From NCBI RefSeq assembly GCF_050306235.1, contig NZ_JBLWFH010000001.1, positions 496,001 through 560,000 on the forward strand: a stretch of 64,000 nucleotides of DNA, given 5' to 3'. Below, piece after piece: positions 17,774 to 27,648 of the stretch. Numbering within the stretch: the first letter of the stretch is position 1; every line of letters begins with the position of its first letter. The position numbers and the translations under genes are program-made. The DNA is from Glaciecola sp947496235 (GTDB taxonomy: Bacteria; Pseudomonadota; Gammaproteobacteria; Enterobacterales; Alteromonadaceae). The notes beneath the pieces were generated by a model that was not told the DNA's origin, searched no databases, and saw nothing but the letters and a program-made list of their open reading frames with translations.

Positions 17774-18394
17774 CTACGAAAACAACTTCATAAACCAACT
17801 CTTTTGTAGTTCTTCTTCACATTTTTTCAATTGCCCAGCATAGCGTTTAGAGCGTTGGTCAACCTTATTGGCTACTTTTATCAACCAAGGTTTCTTGCGG
17901 TGAGATTGACGTTTATATCCGCCCCAACCTTCATGATAATTCAGGTATTGAGTGCCAGCATCCCATTTGGAAATTCGGTTGATTTTATGGGTTTTGTAAA
18001 TGAACCATCCCATGAAGTCGATAGCATCTTCAAAATCATCACGATCGGCGAAGGAATTCCCGGTTTCTCTGACATAATCATCCCAGGTCATCGTTTTAGC
18101 CTGTGCATATCCATAAGCAGAACTTACCCTACCCCAAGGAATTAAACCAAAAAACACATAATCTCTGGGAGGTAAGGCATCGTGACGAAAAGAACTTTCT
18201 TGGTACATCATTGCCATTGGCACATGAATGGGCACCCCCCATTTTTCACGCATTTCTTCGGCGGCATCGTACCAATCATCTTTTTCTTCAAAAATCTTAC
18301 ACAGGTCTTCGCGTTCTCGTGGAGGCGTAGTCGTACAACCTACAGCGGAGACTAAAAATGTAACAAGTAAAATAAATAAAATATTTTTTTTCAT
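17774..18394 (-). CDS. Lipoprotein with lytic-transglycosylase (SLT) fold
   Basis: 206-residue lipoprotein: signal peptide with lipobox VSAVGC (Cys about residue 20). The SLT-like domain has the probable catalytic Glu in MAMMYQESSFRHDA, the glycan-site YGYAQAKTMTWDDY, and a terminal YLNYHEGWGGY. It probably cleaves or binds peptidoglycan from the outer membrane. The usual GLMQ motif is replaced by AYGYAQ, a variant seen in this subfamily. Monocistronic. Confidence 0.85.
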   Translation of the reverse strand: MKKNILFILLVTFLVSAVGCTTTPPREREDLCKIFEEKDDWYDAAEEMREKWGVPIHVPMAMMYQESSFRHDALPPRDYVFFGLIPWGRVSSAYGYAQAKTMTWDDYVRETGNSFADRDDFEDAIDFMGWFIYKTHKINRISKWDAGTQYLNYHEGWGGYKRQSHRKKPWLIKVANKVDQRSKRYAGQLKKCEEELQKSWFMKLFS

Positions 18395-18467
18395 TTTTTG
18401 GGAACTAAATATCCAATTGTTTGTTCTTATACAACAGATGAAGTTTGTGTTTCCCTAAGTGTGTTTG

Positions 18468-18497
18468 ACCCGCTCCCCTTTTTGAGCGGGTTTTTTT
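18468..18497 (+). terminator. Plus-strand terminator with no upstream plus-strand gene
   Basis: The stem ACCCGCTC / GAGCGGGT with loop CCCCTTTT(T) is followed by seven T on the + strand. The flanking genes (SLT lipoprotein, gshA) are both on the - strand, where the hairpin is not followed by T. It touches the gshA stop codon. Confidence 0.75.
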
Positions 18498-20097
18498 ATG
18501 CATTTTCAGTCTGTTTATCAGCAAAATAATTAGTTACAAAGGTATCAAAATCTTCTGAATCTTGTTTTTCTAATTCTACCTGCCGTAGCACAGACGCTGA
18601 TGTCTCTTCTTCAAACTCAGCTTTTTGAATATATCGATAATCTGCTTGCATAAAAAACGATTTATATTCTTTTGATAATGACAACCCAAAACCGCTATTG
18701 TCGATATCGTGCGCTTTTAATACAGATAGTAGGCGTCCAGAATATGTTTGTTCTGGCTCGTCCACCTTTAATTTTTCAACTTTAACTGCGTCTGAGTAGG
18801 CATTAGTGTTATTAACTTTATCTAAGTATTCAGCAGCTTTTGCAATGTAATCAAACAATGTACTAGCAACACTAGATAAAGCCTCTGGTCCAGACTGGGT
18901 TTCTAATTCCAAACCAGGCTTTCTACCTTCTAACACAACGCGGTTCATGTTCAGTTTACTGCGTTCATGATCATCATCGCTATAACCCGGTGATGGCATG
19001 ACTAAACATGCGAGTAAAAATGCGTCCATAAATTTAATTTGATGGGCATCTATACCAACTTGAGAATAAGGGTTTACATCTAAACCACGAATTTCGATAT
19101 AGCTCACACCACGATTTGCCAATGCATCCGTAGGCTTTTCTAGATAATTAGCCACCTGTTTAGGTCTCACTGGCGCATAAAGTTCGTTTTCTATTTGAAG
19201 GATATTGTCATTAAGTTGATGCCACTTTCCATCTTGCCCCGTCGGAATGTCTTTGTATTCAGGCGCTGGTAAACTAATCGCCTTTCTAAGGGTTTTCACA
19301 TAGTTATCTAAGCTATCGTAACAAATACGTAAGCCTGATTGGGCTGAACTTGTATATCCTAGGTCACTCATTCTTAATGAAGTCGCATAAGGCAAATAAA
19401 GTGTGCCTTTACCAAGTTTTTCAAATGGGTGCTGAGTATCTCTGTGGGCGATAAACGAGCTACAAAGTGCAGGAGAAGCGCCAAAAAGATAGGGAACTAA
19501 CCAGGCATTACGTCGGAAGTTACGAATAATTGCAAAATACTCTGAAGAAATACTGTCTTTATCCGCCTTTTTACCTTGCTGTTCTAACCAAGGCTGCCAA
19601 AACTCATCTGGCATTGAAAAATTAAGGTGCACCCCAGAAATCACTTGCATCACACTGCCGTATCTATGATGCAAACCATTGCGATAAGTCTCTTTCATTT
19701 TGGCGATATTGGATTTCCCATAGCGTGCAATAGGGATATTAGTACTGGCATTAACGAAACATGGCATACTTAATGGCCAAAGCAGCTCTTCGCCAATTTG
19801 ATGACAAACAAATTTATGAATATCGACTAGCTGACCAATTGTCTTGTCTATATCGGTTTCTGGGGGAGTTATAAATTCTAATAAAGATTCTGAAAAATCC
19901 GTGGTTATCCACTCGTGTTTTAGTGCACTGCCTAAACCTGCTGGATGCGAAGTCGTTGCTATAGTGCCATTATCATTTACCCGCAAAGTTTCTCGTTCAA
20001 CGCCGTGACGTATGTTTGGTAGGCACTTGAGAATCAATTCGTTGTCTAACAAAGATAAACGATGAGAAAAATCACTCATCAATAATTCTGATGTCAT
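18496..20097 (-). CDS. gshA: Glutamate-cysteine ligase, proteobacterial type
   Basis: First step of glutathione synthesis: ATP-dependent joining of Glu and Cys. The 533-residue protein shows the class I signatures HGVERETLRVN, TTDFSESLLEFITPP, GVHLNFSMPDEFW, YIEIRGLDVNP and the C-terminal SLSKEYKSFF. The ATG at 20097 was kept; MSDFSHRLS at 20079 is an alternative, and neither has a strong ribosome site. The glutathione made here is the cofactor of GrxD encoded 7 kb away. Confidence 0.95.
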   Translation of the reverse strand: MTSELLMSDFSHRLSLLDNELILKCLPNIRHGVERETLRVNDNGTIATTSHPAGLGSALKHEWITTDFSESLLEFITPPETDIDKTIGQLVDIHKFVCHQIGEELLWPLSMPCFVNASTNIPIARYGKSNIAKMKETYRNGLHHRYGSVMQVISGVHLNFSMPDEFWQPWLEQQGKKADKDSISSEYFAIIRNFRRNAWLVPYLFGASPALCSSFIAHRDTQHPFEKLGKGTLYLPYATSLRMSDLGYTSSAQSGLRICYDSLDNYVKTLRKAISLPAPEYKDIPTGQDGKWHQLNDNILQIENELYAPVRPKQVANYLEKPTDALANRGVSYIEIRGLDVNPYSQVGIDAHQIKFMDAFLLACLVMPSPGYSDDDHERSKLNMNRVVLEGRKPGLELETQSGPEALSSVASTLFDYIAKAAEYLDKVNNTNAYSDAVKVEKLKVDEPEQTYSGRLLSVLKAHDIDNSGFGLSLSKEYKSFFMQADYRYIQKAEFEEETSASVLRQVELEKQDSEDFDTFVTNYFADKQTENA

Positions 20098-20273
20098 TTA
20101 GTTATCCATTAGTTATTTGCGTTTTTGGTCTAATAAGACGCTATTCGCTTTTGGGTAAATCCCCGTAGGTGCAATATTCGCAAAAAAGTGCGCCAGTTGA
20201 AAGAACAATGCTTTGTGATAACGAAAAAATTATATTAAGCTTTAGTTGTAATTATTCTCTATAAGGCTAAACG

Positions 20274-20825
20274 GTGTTTGATAGTGAACCTTTGATAGAT
20301 AAAACGTTTGGGTTGTACCAGTTAGGAGGTAATCAAAGTTTATTCAATCGTATGATTGGTAAATTTAGGCACGAATTTCATCAATTTCCGGATTTGGTAA
20401 AAGAACTTCTTGCGCAAAACGACTACGAAGCTGCAAAATTAAAAGTTCACACCACAAAAGGAATTACTGGAAACCTTGGATTAAAAGCTTTGTTTGAGTG
20501 CAGTAAATTTCTAGATCACCAAATCAAAGAAAAAAATGTCTCGCCTGATATCATACTAGCGTTTGAGCAAATAATGGCCGCGACCTGTGTCGCTATCGAT
20601 CAAAGCTTAGATGGCAATGAAGCGCCACCTTCTCAACAGCGCTCTAAGTGTGAAAATGCTAATCAAATTCTGCTACAAAAACTCAAAGGGCATGAATTTA
20701 TTGACGATTCAGAATTACGTGATTTAGTGGAAGGCCTAGACATTAATCCTCAAGACAAACAATCTATAATTGATGCTGTTGAAGAGCTCGATTACGAAAC
20801 TGCAATTGAAATCGTTCAGCGCTAA
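20274..20825 (+). CDS. Hpt-domain histidine phosphotransfer protein
   Basis: 183-residue protein. Residues 10-115 form an Hpt four-helix bundle with the phospho-acceptor His59 in KVHTTKGITGNLGLKALFE. The remaining 65 residues are acidic and helical, without a recognisable domain. Hpt proteins pass phosphoryl groups between hybrid kinases and response regulators; no kinase or regulator is adjacent, so its partner is unknown. The start is GTG. Its stop TAATG overlaps the next start by one base. Confidence 0.8.
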   Translation: MFDSEPLIDKTFGLYQLGGNQSLFNRMIGKFRHEFHQFPDLVKELLAQNDYEAAKLKVHTTKGITGNLGLKALFECSKFLDHQIKEKNVSPDIILAFEQIMAATCVAIDQSLDGNEAPPSQQRSKCENANQILLQKLKGHEFIDDSELRDLVEGLDINPQDKQSIIDAVEELDYETAIEIVQR

Positions 20826-21514
20826 TGTTGCCTATCTGTCTATATGAAGACCAAGATTTTTTGGCGGTATACAAACCCGTAGGTATTCAAATGCATGATC
20901 CAGTGGATGGTATAATTCCATCTGTGGTGCGGGCATTAGAATTAACTACGGCTCCATTATTAATTCATCGTTTAGATCAGGCTACCAGTGGTGTTTTGTT
21001 GCTTGGTAAAAACCCAACTTCCACGGCTGAAATAGCAGCTCTTTTTGCTCAAAAAGCCATTCATAAACACTACATCGCCTTGTCGGACAAAAAGCCTAAA
21101 AAGAAGCAAGGACAGATAATTGGTGATATGCAAAAAGCCCGCAACGGGAGTTATAAATTACAAAGATCGAAAGACAACCCCGCTGTTACTGAGTTTACTT
21201 CTAGCTCTGTAGCGCCTGGCGTTCGAATCTATCACCTTCACCCTAAGACAGGCAAAACCCATCAATTGAGAGTTGCATTAAAGTCCTTAGGATCTCCTAT
21301 TTTAGGCGATAAGCGATACTCTGGTACTCTTAGCGACCGCATGTATTTGCATGCTTTGAGCATAAACTTTGTTTATAAGAATAAAAGTCACAACATTTTA
21401 GCGCCGCTTTGTGAAGGCGAACATTGGGAAAACTCAACCATTCAAACCGAGCTTATGCCTTTTTTCGAGAAGGCAAGCAACTCAGACGTCATCAAGGTGT
21501 TTTGCCATGATTAA
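20825..21514 (+). CDS. RluA-family pseudouridine synthase
   Basis: 229-residue enzyme that isomerises uridine to pseudouridine in RNA. It has the catalytic motif LLIHRLDQATSGVLLLGKN with the Asp nucleophile, and VRIYHLHPKTGKTHQLRVALKSLGSPILGDKRY. There is no S4 domain, and its length fits the short RluA-like group rather than RluC or RluD. Target RNA unknown. It lies in a tight run Hpt - pseudouridine synthase - ketopantoate reductase with overlapping ends. Confidence 0.88.
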   Translation: MLPICLYEDQDFLAVYKPVGIQMHDPVDGIIPSVVRALELTTAPLLIHRLDQATSGVLLLGKNPTSTAEIAALFAQKAIHKHYIALSDKKPKKKQGQIIGDMQKARNGSYKLQRSKDNPAVTEFTSSSVAPGVRIYHLHPKTGKTHQLRVALKSLGSPILGDKRYSGTLSDRMYLHALSINFVYKNKSHNILAPLCEGEHWENSTIQTELMPFFEKASNSDVIKVFCHD

Positions 21515-22391
21515 GATAGGTGTTATTGGCAAAGGCTGTATAGGCAGCTATATCACTTATTTATTGCAAGACCAGAATACTAGCGTTTTTGTGAGAAACC
21601 CTTCGCAAACTAACCCGCAAATTGTGATTTCGGACAAGCAACATAAAATCTTGGGAACGCAATTAGCGTTAACACAAGACAATTTGCATCAAATTGACCT
21701 ATTAATTATTCCGATTAAAAGTTATCAAAATGATACTTTGATTCAACAGTTGCTACCAATTTTACACCCTAGCACTGAGCTACTTATTTTACAAAATGGC
21801 ATTCATTGGCTAACGCAATACGCAAACGCTTTTCCACACAATCCCATTTTAGGGGGCATAGTTACCGATGGTCTGTTTAAGCAATCAAAGGATACTATTG
21901 TCTTAGCGGGCCAAGGCGAACTGATTTTAGGCGCTTTGAAAGGTGCTAATCAAAAGTCCTTAGCACCTTTGATTCATGCCCATCAGAATGCTCAATGGGT
22001 GGAAGATTTACAACCCTTTATCTATAAAAAATTGCTTATCAATATTGTCATCAATAGTCTCACATTTCTTTATCAATGTAAGAACGGGGAATTAAAAGAC
22101 TACCCGGAGCAAGTAGCAGCGTTAAAAAAAGAAGTGTTACAAACATACCTTGCGTTAGGAATTATTGACTCTACTGCACAGTTGGCCAGCGTAGTGGAAA
22201 ATGTTATTGAATCTACCCAGCACAATAGGTCTTCAATGTTACAAGATCGTTTAGCAAAGGCTCCCTCTGAAGTCGATGCCATTTTAGGTTGCTTGTTAGA
22301 AAAAGCAAAAGCGGCGAAGATACCAACGCCGCTTATGTCTTGTTATTTAGATAAAATTAAAACCATTGAAAGGCAGTATGTAACTGCCTAA
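21507..22391 (+). CDS. 2-dehydropantoate 2-reductase family protein
   Basis: NADPH-dependent reductase of the ApbA/PanE family; PanE makes pantoate for coenzyme A. The 294-residue product starts MIKIGVIGKGCIGSYITYLL, a Rossmann motif (GxGxxG), and has LQNGIHWL and the helical C-domain LLINIVINSLTFLYQCKNGEL with the catalytic Lys of the family. The ATG at 21507 overlaps the previous stop by eight bases and gives the correct N-terminus. It could be a PanE paralogue with another substrate. Confidence 0.82.
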   Translation: MIKIGVIGKGCIGSYITYLLQDQNTSVFVRNPSQTNPQIVISDKQHKILGTQLALTQDNLHQIDLLIIPIKSYQNDTLIQQLLPILHPSTELLILQNGIHWLTQYANAFPHNPILGGIVTDGLFKQSKDTIVLAGQGELILGALKGANQKSLAPLIHAHQNAQWVEDLQPFIYKKLLINIVINSLTFLYQCKNGELKDYPEQVAALKKEVLQTYLALGIIDSTAQLASVVENVIESTQHNRSSMLQDRLAKAPSEVDAILGCLLEKAKAAKIPTPLMSCYLDKIKTIERQYVTA

Positions 22392-22404
22392 TGTATTTCT
22401 AATG

Positions 22405-23958
22405 CTATTTTTCTTCTGGCTCAGAAACCAAAGGTCGCATGTGTGGGAACAAAATAACGTCTTTTATGGTTGGACTATCTGAGAACAGCATCACCAAACG
22501 ATCTATACCGATACCCTCTCCCGCTGTTGGAGGCAACCCATATTCCAACGCAGTGATATAATCATCATCAAAATGCATAGCTTCATCATCGCCAGCTTCT
22601 TTTTCTTCAACCTGCTTTTTGAATCTTGCAGCTTGGTCTTCTGAGTCATTTAACTCTGAGAATCCATTGGCTAACTCTCGTCCGCCAACAAAAAACTCAA
22701 ATCTATCTGTTACAAAAGGATTGCTATCATTTCGACGCGCTAATGGTGATACTTCCCAAGGATATTCAGTAATAAACGTGGGTTGATCCAGTTGTTCTTC
22801 AGCAGTGGCTTCAAATATTTCACACAGATATTTACCAGCGCCCCAAATACCATCCACTTCGGGTTCTTTTATGTGTAATTTCTTTGCCATCACTTTTAAT
22901 TCAGCCAAGTGATTTTCAGGGTCCTTTATTGCCTCAACATCGGCGTCGGGCCAATATTTTAAGATGGCATCACCCATAGACAAGCGTTGGAAAGGTTTTC
23001 CAAAGTCATACTCAGTGGTTTCCACCACTTCGCCTTCTGAATTCTTAACCGTGTTTACCACTGTGGTTGTGCCCAACACATCTTTGGCAAGTTCCCGTAA
23101 CATGTCTTCAGTTAGGTTCATCAAGTCGTTGTAATCTGCATATGCTTGATAAAACTCCAACATTGTAAATTCTGGATTATGACGGGTCGATAAACCTTCG
23201 TTTCTAAAGTTTCTGTTTATTTCAAACACTCGTTCAAATCCACCGACAACTAAACGCTTTAAGTATAATTCTGGGGCGATTCGTAGATACATATCAATAT
23301 CTAAAGCGTTGTGATGAGTAACAAATGGCTTGGCAGTGGCACCACCAGGAATAACTTGCAACATAGGCGTCTCAACTTCCATAAAGCGACGCTCAGTTAA
23401 ATATTTACGGATTCCATTTACCACTTTACTTCGAATTTCGAAAGTCTTACGAGTCTCTGGACTCACAATTAAGTCCACATAACGCTGACGATATTTGGTT
23501 TCTTGATCGGCTAAACCGTGGAACTTTTCAGGCAATGGACGCAACGCTTTGGTAAGTAATTCGTAGTTTTCCATGTTCACGTAAAGATCACCTTTACCTG
23601 ATTTGAAAAGTTGACCTGACACACCAATGATGTCGCCAATATCTAAACTGCCGTACGCTGCTTTAATAGCTTTTTGAACACCTTTATCCGCATAAGCTTG
23701 AATGCGCCCCGTCATATCTTGGAGCAATAAAAAAGGGCCGCGTTTAGCCATTACCCTGCCCGCTACACAAATAATATTGCTTTGCTCCGCTAAGGTATCT
23801 TTATCAAAATCAGCAAATTGATCTTGCACATCTTGCGCATAATGTTCACGACGAAATTTATTTGGATAGCCATTGGCATCACAGTCTTGTCGAATAGCAT
23901 CTAATTTTGCTCTTCTTTCCGCTATTAATTTATTCTCATCTTGCGCTTGATTTGTCAT
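22405..23958 (-). CDS. lysS: Lysyl-tRNA synthetase, class II
   Basis: Charges tRNA-Lys. The 517-residue protein has an N-terminal OB-fold anticodon-binding domain (IICVAGRVMAKRGPF) and the class II core with motif 2 FERVFEINRNFRNEGLSTRHNPEF and motif 3 GLPPTAGEGIGIDRLVMLFS. The frame is open to 23982, but MTNQAQDENKL at 23958, preceded by AGGAAAT, is the likely start. It follows prfB by about 37 bases; prfB-lysS is a conserved operon. Confidence 0.97.
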   Translation of the reverse strand: MTNQAQDENKLIAERRAKLDAIRQDCDANGYPNKFRREHYAQDVQDQFADFDKDTLAEQSNIICVAGRVMAKRGPFLLLQDMTGRIQAYADKGVQKAIKAAYGSLDIGDIIGVSGQLFKSGKGDLYVNMENYELLTKALRPLPEKFHGLADQETKYRQRYVDLIVSPETRKTFEIRSKVVNGIRKYLTERRFMEVETPMLQVIPGGATAKPFVTHHNALDIDMYLRIAPELYLKRLVVGGFERVFEINRNFRNEGLSTRHNPEFTMLEFYQAYADYNDLMNLTEDMLRELAKDVLGTTTVVNTVKNSEGEVVETTEYDFGKPFQRLSMGDAILKYWPDADVEAIKDPENHLAELKVMAKKLHIKEPEVDGIWGAGKYLCEIFEATAEEQLDQPTFITEYPWEVSPLARRNDSNPFVTDRFEFFVGGRELANGFSELNDSEDQAARFKKQVEEKEAGDDEAMHFDDDYITALEYGLPPTAGEGIGIDRLVMLFSDSPTIKDVILFPHMRPLVSEPEEK

Positions 23959-23995
23959 TCTATTTCCTGATGTATAAAACAAGAATCTAAAGTTA

Positions 23996-25094
23996 CTATA
24001 ACCCTGATTTTAAACTTGCTACGATAAACTTATTTAAATCGCCATCTAAAACGGCTTGTGTATTTCGTGTTTCTACGCCTGTTCTTAGGTCTTTTATTCG
24101 CGAGTCATCTAACACGTAAGAGCGAATCTGGCTACCCCAGCCAATATCTGACTTGCTATCTTCCATTGCCTGTTTTTCGGCATTTTGTTTCTGCAATTCC
24201 AACTCATATAACTTGGCTTTAAGTTGTTTCATTGCCTGATCTTTATTCTTATGCTGTGAACGATCATTTTGACATTGAACCACAGTATTGGTCGGTACGT
24301 GAGTGATTCGAACAGCTGAATCAGTTCGGTTAACGTGCTGACCACCGGCGCCAGACGCCCGATAAGTATCTATTCTAAGATCTGCTGGATTAATATCAAT
24401 GTCAATATCTTCATTTACTTCAGGATAGGCGAAAGCTGAGGCAAAAGACGTATGACGACGGTTTCCCGAATCAAAAGGTGATTTACGTACTAAACGATGT
24501 ACTCCAGTTTCCGTGCGTAACCAACCAAAAGCATATTCGCCTTCAAAGCGAATAGTGGCACTTTTAATTCCAGCAACATCCCCATCAGAGACTTCAATTA
24601 ACTCGGTTTTAAAACCTTGTTCTTCGCCCCAACGCAAATACATACGTAACAACATATTTGCCCAGTCTTGAGCTTCGGTACCACCAGAACCTGACTGTAT
24701 GTCTAAATAGGCATCGTTGACATCGTTAGGACCCGAGAACATGCGTCTAAATTCTAGTTGCTCCAATGCTTTTGTGAGCTCAGCAAGTTCTTTTTCTGCT
24801 TCCTCAAAAGTATCTTGATCTTCTGCTTCTACGGCAAGCTCTACCAAACCCTCGACATCTTCTGTGCCTTGGTCTAATTGAGTAATGGTATTAACAATTT
24901 TTTCTAAATCGACTTTTTCTTTGCCTAGCGCCTGAGCGCGTTCAGGATCATTCCAAACTTCGTTAGATTCCAGTTCGCGAGATACTTCTTCTAATCTTTC
25001 GTTTTTGACATCAAAGTCAAAGATACCCCCTAAGCGACTGAGTACGCTGGCGTATATCTTCTATTGCATTGTGAATTGGATTTACTTCAAACAT
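23996..25094 (-). CDS. prfB: Peptide chain release factor 2 (programmed +1 frameshift)
   Basis: Ends translation at UGA and UAA. The gene is read in two frames: 25 codons from the ATG at 25094 (MFEVNPIHNAIEDIR...) to CTT TGA C, then +1 into the main frame, giving 365 residues, the E. coli length. The main part has the GGQ peptide-release motif in YRASGAGGQHVNRTDSAVRI and the LYELELQKQ region. Its own in-frame UGA makes synthesis depend on RF2 level. It precedes lysS in an operon. Confidence 0.97.
25016..25031 (-). promoter_or_regulatory. prfB programmed +1 frameshift site
   Basis: On the - strand the order is AGGGGG (25031-25026), TAT, slippery CTT (25022-25020), TGA (25019-25017), C. This is the classic autoregulatory RF2 signal: an internal Shine-Dalgarno a few bases before CTT TGA C. 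Confidence 0.96.
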
Positions 25095-25264
25095 TGATTT
25101 ATTGGGTTTTAATTTTGTGCGCGAAGTTTACATCAAAACTACGCTGTGTTTAAGTAATACTGATGGTTTTGTATGAATTTTAACAAGGATTTAATGGATA
25201 TCAGGAATAATGTGATACCCATTAAAGGATACCGTTCTTACCCAAGCTTAGATCTGGCGAAATA

Positions 25265-25825
25265 CTAAAATTGCGCTACCAAATCAGCGGCCAATTTATG
25301 TAATTTCTGAACAGTTGCTTGATCACTTATTTCATGTTGTTCATCTAACAAACCTGATACGTTTGCTATGGATAACTGATTTCCCAACACATTCATGCCA
25401 ATATTGGACAGTAGCAGGCGCACAGGAACTAACACGCGTATACCGCCTAAACCGCCAGGAGAAGCAGCCATTAAAGCAACAGGTTTGCCCATAAAGGCTT
25501 GCAAAGGTGTTTCTCCCTCTTCCTTACGCGATGCCCAATCAATGAGGTTTTTAAATAATGCGCTATAACCACTATTATATTCTGGGTTAGCAATTAAAAA
25601 ACCATCACTGTCCAACATTAACTGTTTAAACTCTTTCGCTTTTGCTGGCATTCCAGACGCTGCTTCCAAGTCTTCAGTGAACACAGGAACGTCGGCATAA
25701 TCCGCCAAATGTATAAGGGTTACGTCAGCTCCAGCCTCTTTTGCCCCTTGAGCTGCACACTTGACCACAGAATAATTATAAGATTGTCGTCGACCTGAAC
25801 CAGCAAAGGCTAATATCTTAGGCAT
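25265..25825 (-). CDS. NAD(P)H-dependent FMN reductase
   Basis: 186-residue flavodoxin-like reductase (FMN_red family, relatives ChrR/azoreductase). It has the FMN phosphate loop FAGSGRRQSYNYSVVK, the NPEYNSGYSALFKNLIDW motif that stacks on the flavin, and MAASPGGLGG. Such enzymes reduce quinones, azo dyes or metals, usually by two-electron transfer. Monocistronic between prfB and argS. Confidence 0.88.
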   Translation of the reverse strand: MPKILAFAGSGRRQSYNYSVVKCAAQGAKEAGADVTLIHLADYADVPVFTEDLEAASGMPAKAKEFKQLMLDSDGFLIANPEYNSGYSALFKNLIDWASRKEEGETPLQAFMGKPVALMAASPGGLGGIRVLVPVRLLLSNIGMNVLGNQLSIANVSGLLDEQHEISDQATVQKLHKLAADLVAQF

Positions 25826-25910
25826 TTGAAATTCCTTTTGATTGTATTTTATTGGTTAAATTTTACGCACTTACAATATTAGTAGATCAGAAAGCCTAAA
25901 ACCAAGCAAC

Positions 25911-27638
25911 TTACATCTTGTCTAGTACGTCTATACCCAACATGTCTAAACCAAGTTTTACCGTTTTTGCTGTGATAGCGGCTAAGGTAAGTCTGCTTTG
26001 CTTGTCAGTCTCAGCGACACCATCTTTTAAAATAGGGCTATCTTCGTAGAAACGCATAAACAATGTTGCCAATTCATATAAATAGTTACAAAGCACGTGT
26101 GGCGTAGCATCCTTGGAAACCGTAATTAATGTCTCTTCTAATTGCAGGAGCTTAACCGCTAAGGCTTTTTCACTGGCGTTTTGCAATGAAATTTCAGCGT
26201 TATATGACACCAAATCTTCATTCGCTTTACGAAAGATACTACTAATTCTGGTGTAAGCATATTGTAAGTAAGGCGCCGTATTTCCCTCAAAGGACAGCAT
26301 AGTATCCCAATCGAACACATAATCCGTAGTTCGGTTTTTACTTAGATCTGAGTATTTCACCGCACCAATGCCGACCTTTTTCGCAATGTCTTCGGCATCT
26401 TGCTGAGCTAAATCCCGTTGTGCCATTAATTTAGCTGCGCGATCCACGGCTTCATCTAACAAATCAGACAATTTTACCGTACCGCCAGTACGTGTTTTGA
26501 AAGGTTTGCCATCTTTACCTAACATCATGCCAAATGGGCAATGTTGATATTGGTGTTGTTCAGGCATCAAGTCGGCTTTTCTGGCTACGATTTCAGTTTG
26601 TTTAAAATGTAGCGCTTGTCTAGCATCAGTAAAAATGAGAGTACGATCTGCTTGTAATTCACCGCATCTATACTTAATTGCGGCCAAATCAGTCGTAGAA
26701 TATAAAAATCCGCCGCCGGATTTTTGAATTATATAGACCGCGGGTTTACCTTCTTTGTCTGCCAATTCAGGTAAAAACACCACTTTAGCGCCTTGGTCTT
26801 CCTGCGCAATTTTGCGAGCTATCAAATCATCTACCAAAGGTTTAAGCATGTCATTGTAGGCGCTCTCACCCATGATATCCTTGCGCGATAAAGTAACCTT
26901 GAGTTTCTCATACACTTCTTCGCTGTGAGATACGGAAATATCGATGAACTTTTCCCACAGAGATAAACATTGTGGATCACCGCTTTGAAGCTTCACAACG
27001 TATTCTCTAGCGCGATCAGCAAAACCATCTTCTTCATCAAATCTTACTTTCGCTTCACGATAGAAATCTTCCAAATCAGATAAGGCGGTACTGGCAACTT
27101 CGTTGTTGGCTAATTTGTCGCTTAGGTGCGCAAGTAGCATACCAAACTGGGTGCCCCAATCGCCCATGTGATTTTGGCGAATAACGTTATGCCCTAAGAA
27201 CTCTAAAATTCTCACCACAGCATCGCCGATGATAGTACTTCTAAGGTGACCAACGTGCATTTCTTTGGCCAAATTTGGCGATGAATAATCCACTACTATG
27301 GTTTCAATATTCTGTTTCGCGATCTCCAATCTATTGCTTTGGTTTGCAAGCTGTACCTGCGAAGCCAACCAAGTTGCAGATAGGTGAATATTGATAAAAC
27401 CTGGTCCAGCAATTTCGCATTTTTCAGCAATACCAATAAGATCAACCGCTTCCACGATTTGTTGGGCTATTTCCCGTGGATTCTTTTTAAGTTGTTTGGC
27501 CAGCCCCATAGCACCATTGAATTGGTAATCACCAAATTCTGCTTTTGTGCTTTTACTGATTGGCGTAGGCGCATTTTCCACACCTAGTTTGACCATTGCC
27601 TGCTGAAAACGCTCAACTAATAAGTTATGCAATAACAT
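25911..27638 (-). CDS. argS: Arginyl-tRNA synthetase
   Basis: Charges tRNA-Arg. The 575-residue product has the N-terminal tRNA-binding domain, the class I HIGH motif as HVGH in MHVGHLRSTIIGD, GKDGKPFKTRTG in place of the KMSK loop (usual in ArgRS), and the DALR anticodon-binding C-terminus. The frame is open to 27701 but the ATG at 27638 (MLLHNLLVERF) gives the normal start. It is 10 bases downstream of the prfC stop and may be co-transcribed with it. Confidence 0.97.
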   Translation of the reverse strand: MLLHNLLVERFQQAMVKLGVENAPTPISKSTKAEFGDYQFNGAMGLAKQLKKNPREIAQQIVEAVDLIGIAEKCEIAGPGFINIHLSATWLASQVQLANQSNRLEIAKQNIETIVVDYSSPNLAKEMHVGHLRSTIIGDAVVRILEFLGHNVIRQNHMGDWGTQFGMLLAHLSDKLANNEVASTALSDLEDFYREAKVRFDEEDGFADRAREYVVKLQSGDPQCLSLWEKFIDISVSHSEEVYEKLKVTLSRKDIMGESAYNDMLKPLVDDLIARKIAQEDQGAKVVFLPELADKEGKPAVYIIQKSGGGFLYSTTDLAAIKYRCGELQADRTLIFTDARQALHFKQTEIVARKADLMPEQHQYQHCPFGMMLGKDGKPFKTRTGGTVKLSDLLDEAVDRAAKLMAQRDLAQQDAEDIAKKVGIGAVKYSDLSKNRTTDYVFDWDTMLSFEGNTAPYLQYAYTRISSIFRKANEDLVSYNAEISLQNASEKALAVKLLQLEETLITVSKDATPHVLCNYLYELATLFMRFYEDSPILKDGVAETDKQSRLTLAAITAKTVKLGLDMLGIDVLDKM

Positions 27639-27648
27639 GAAATCTCTC

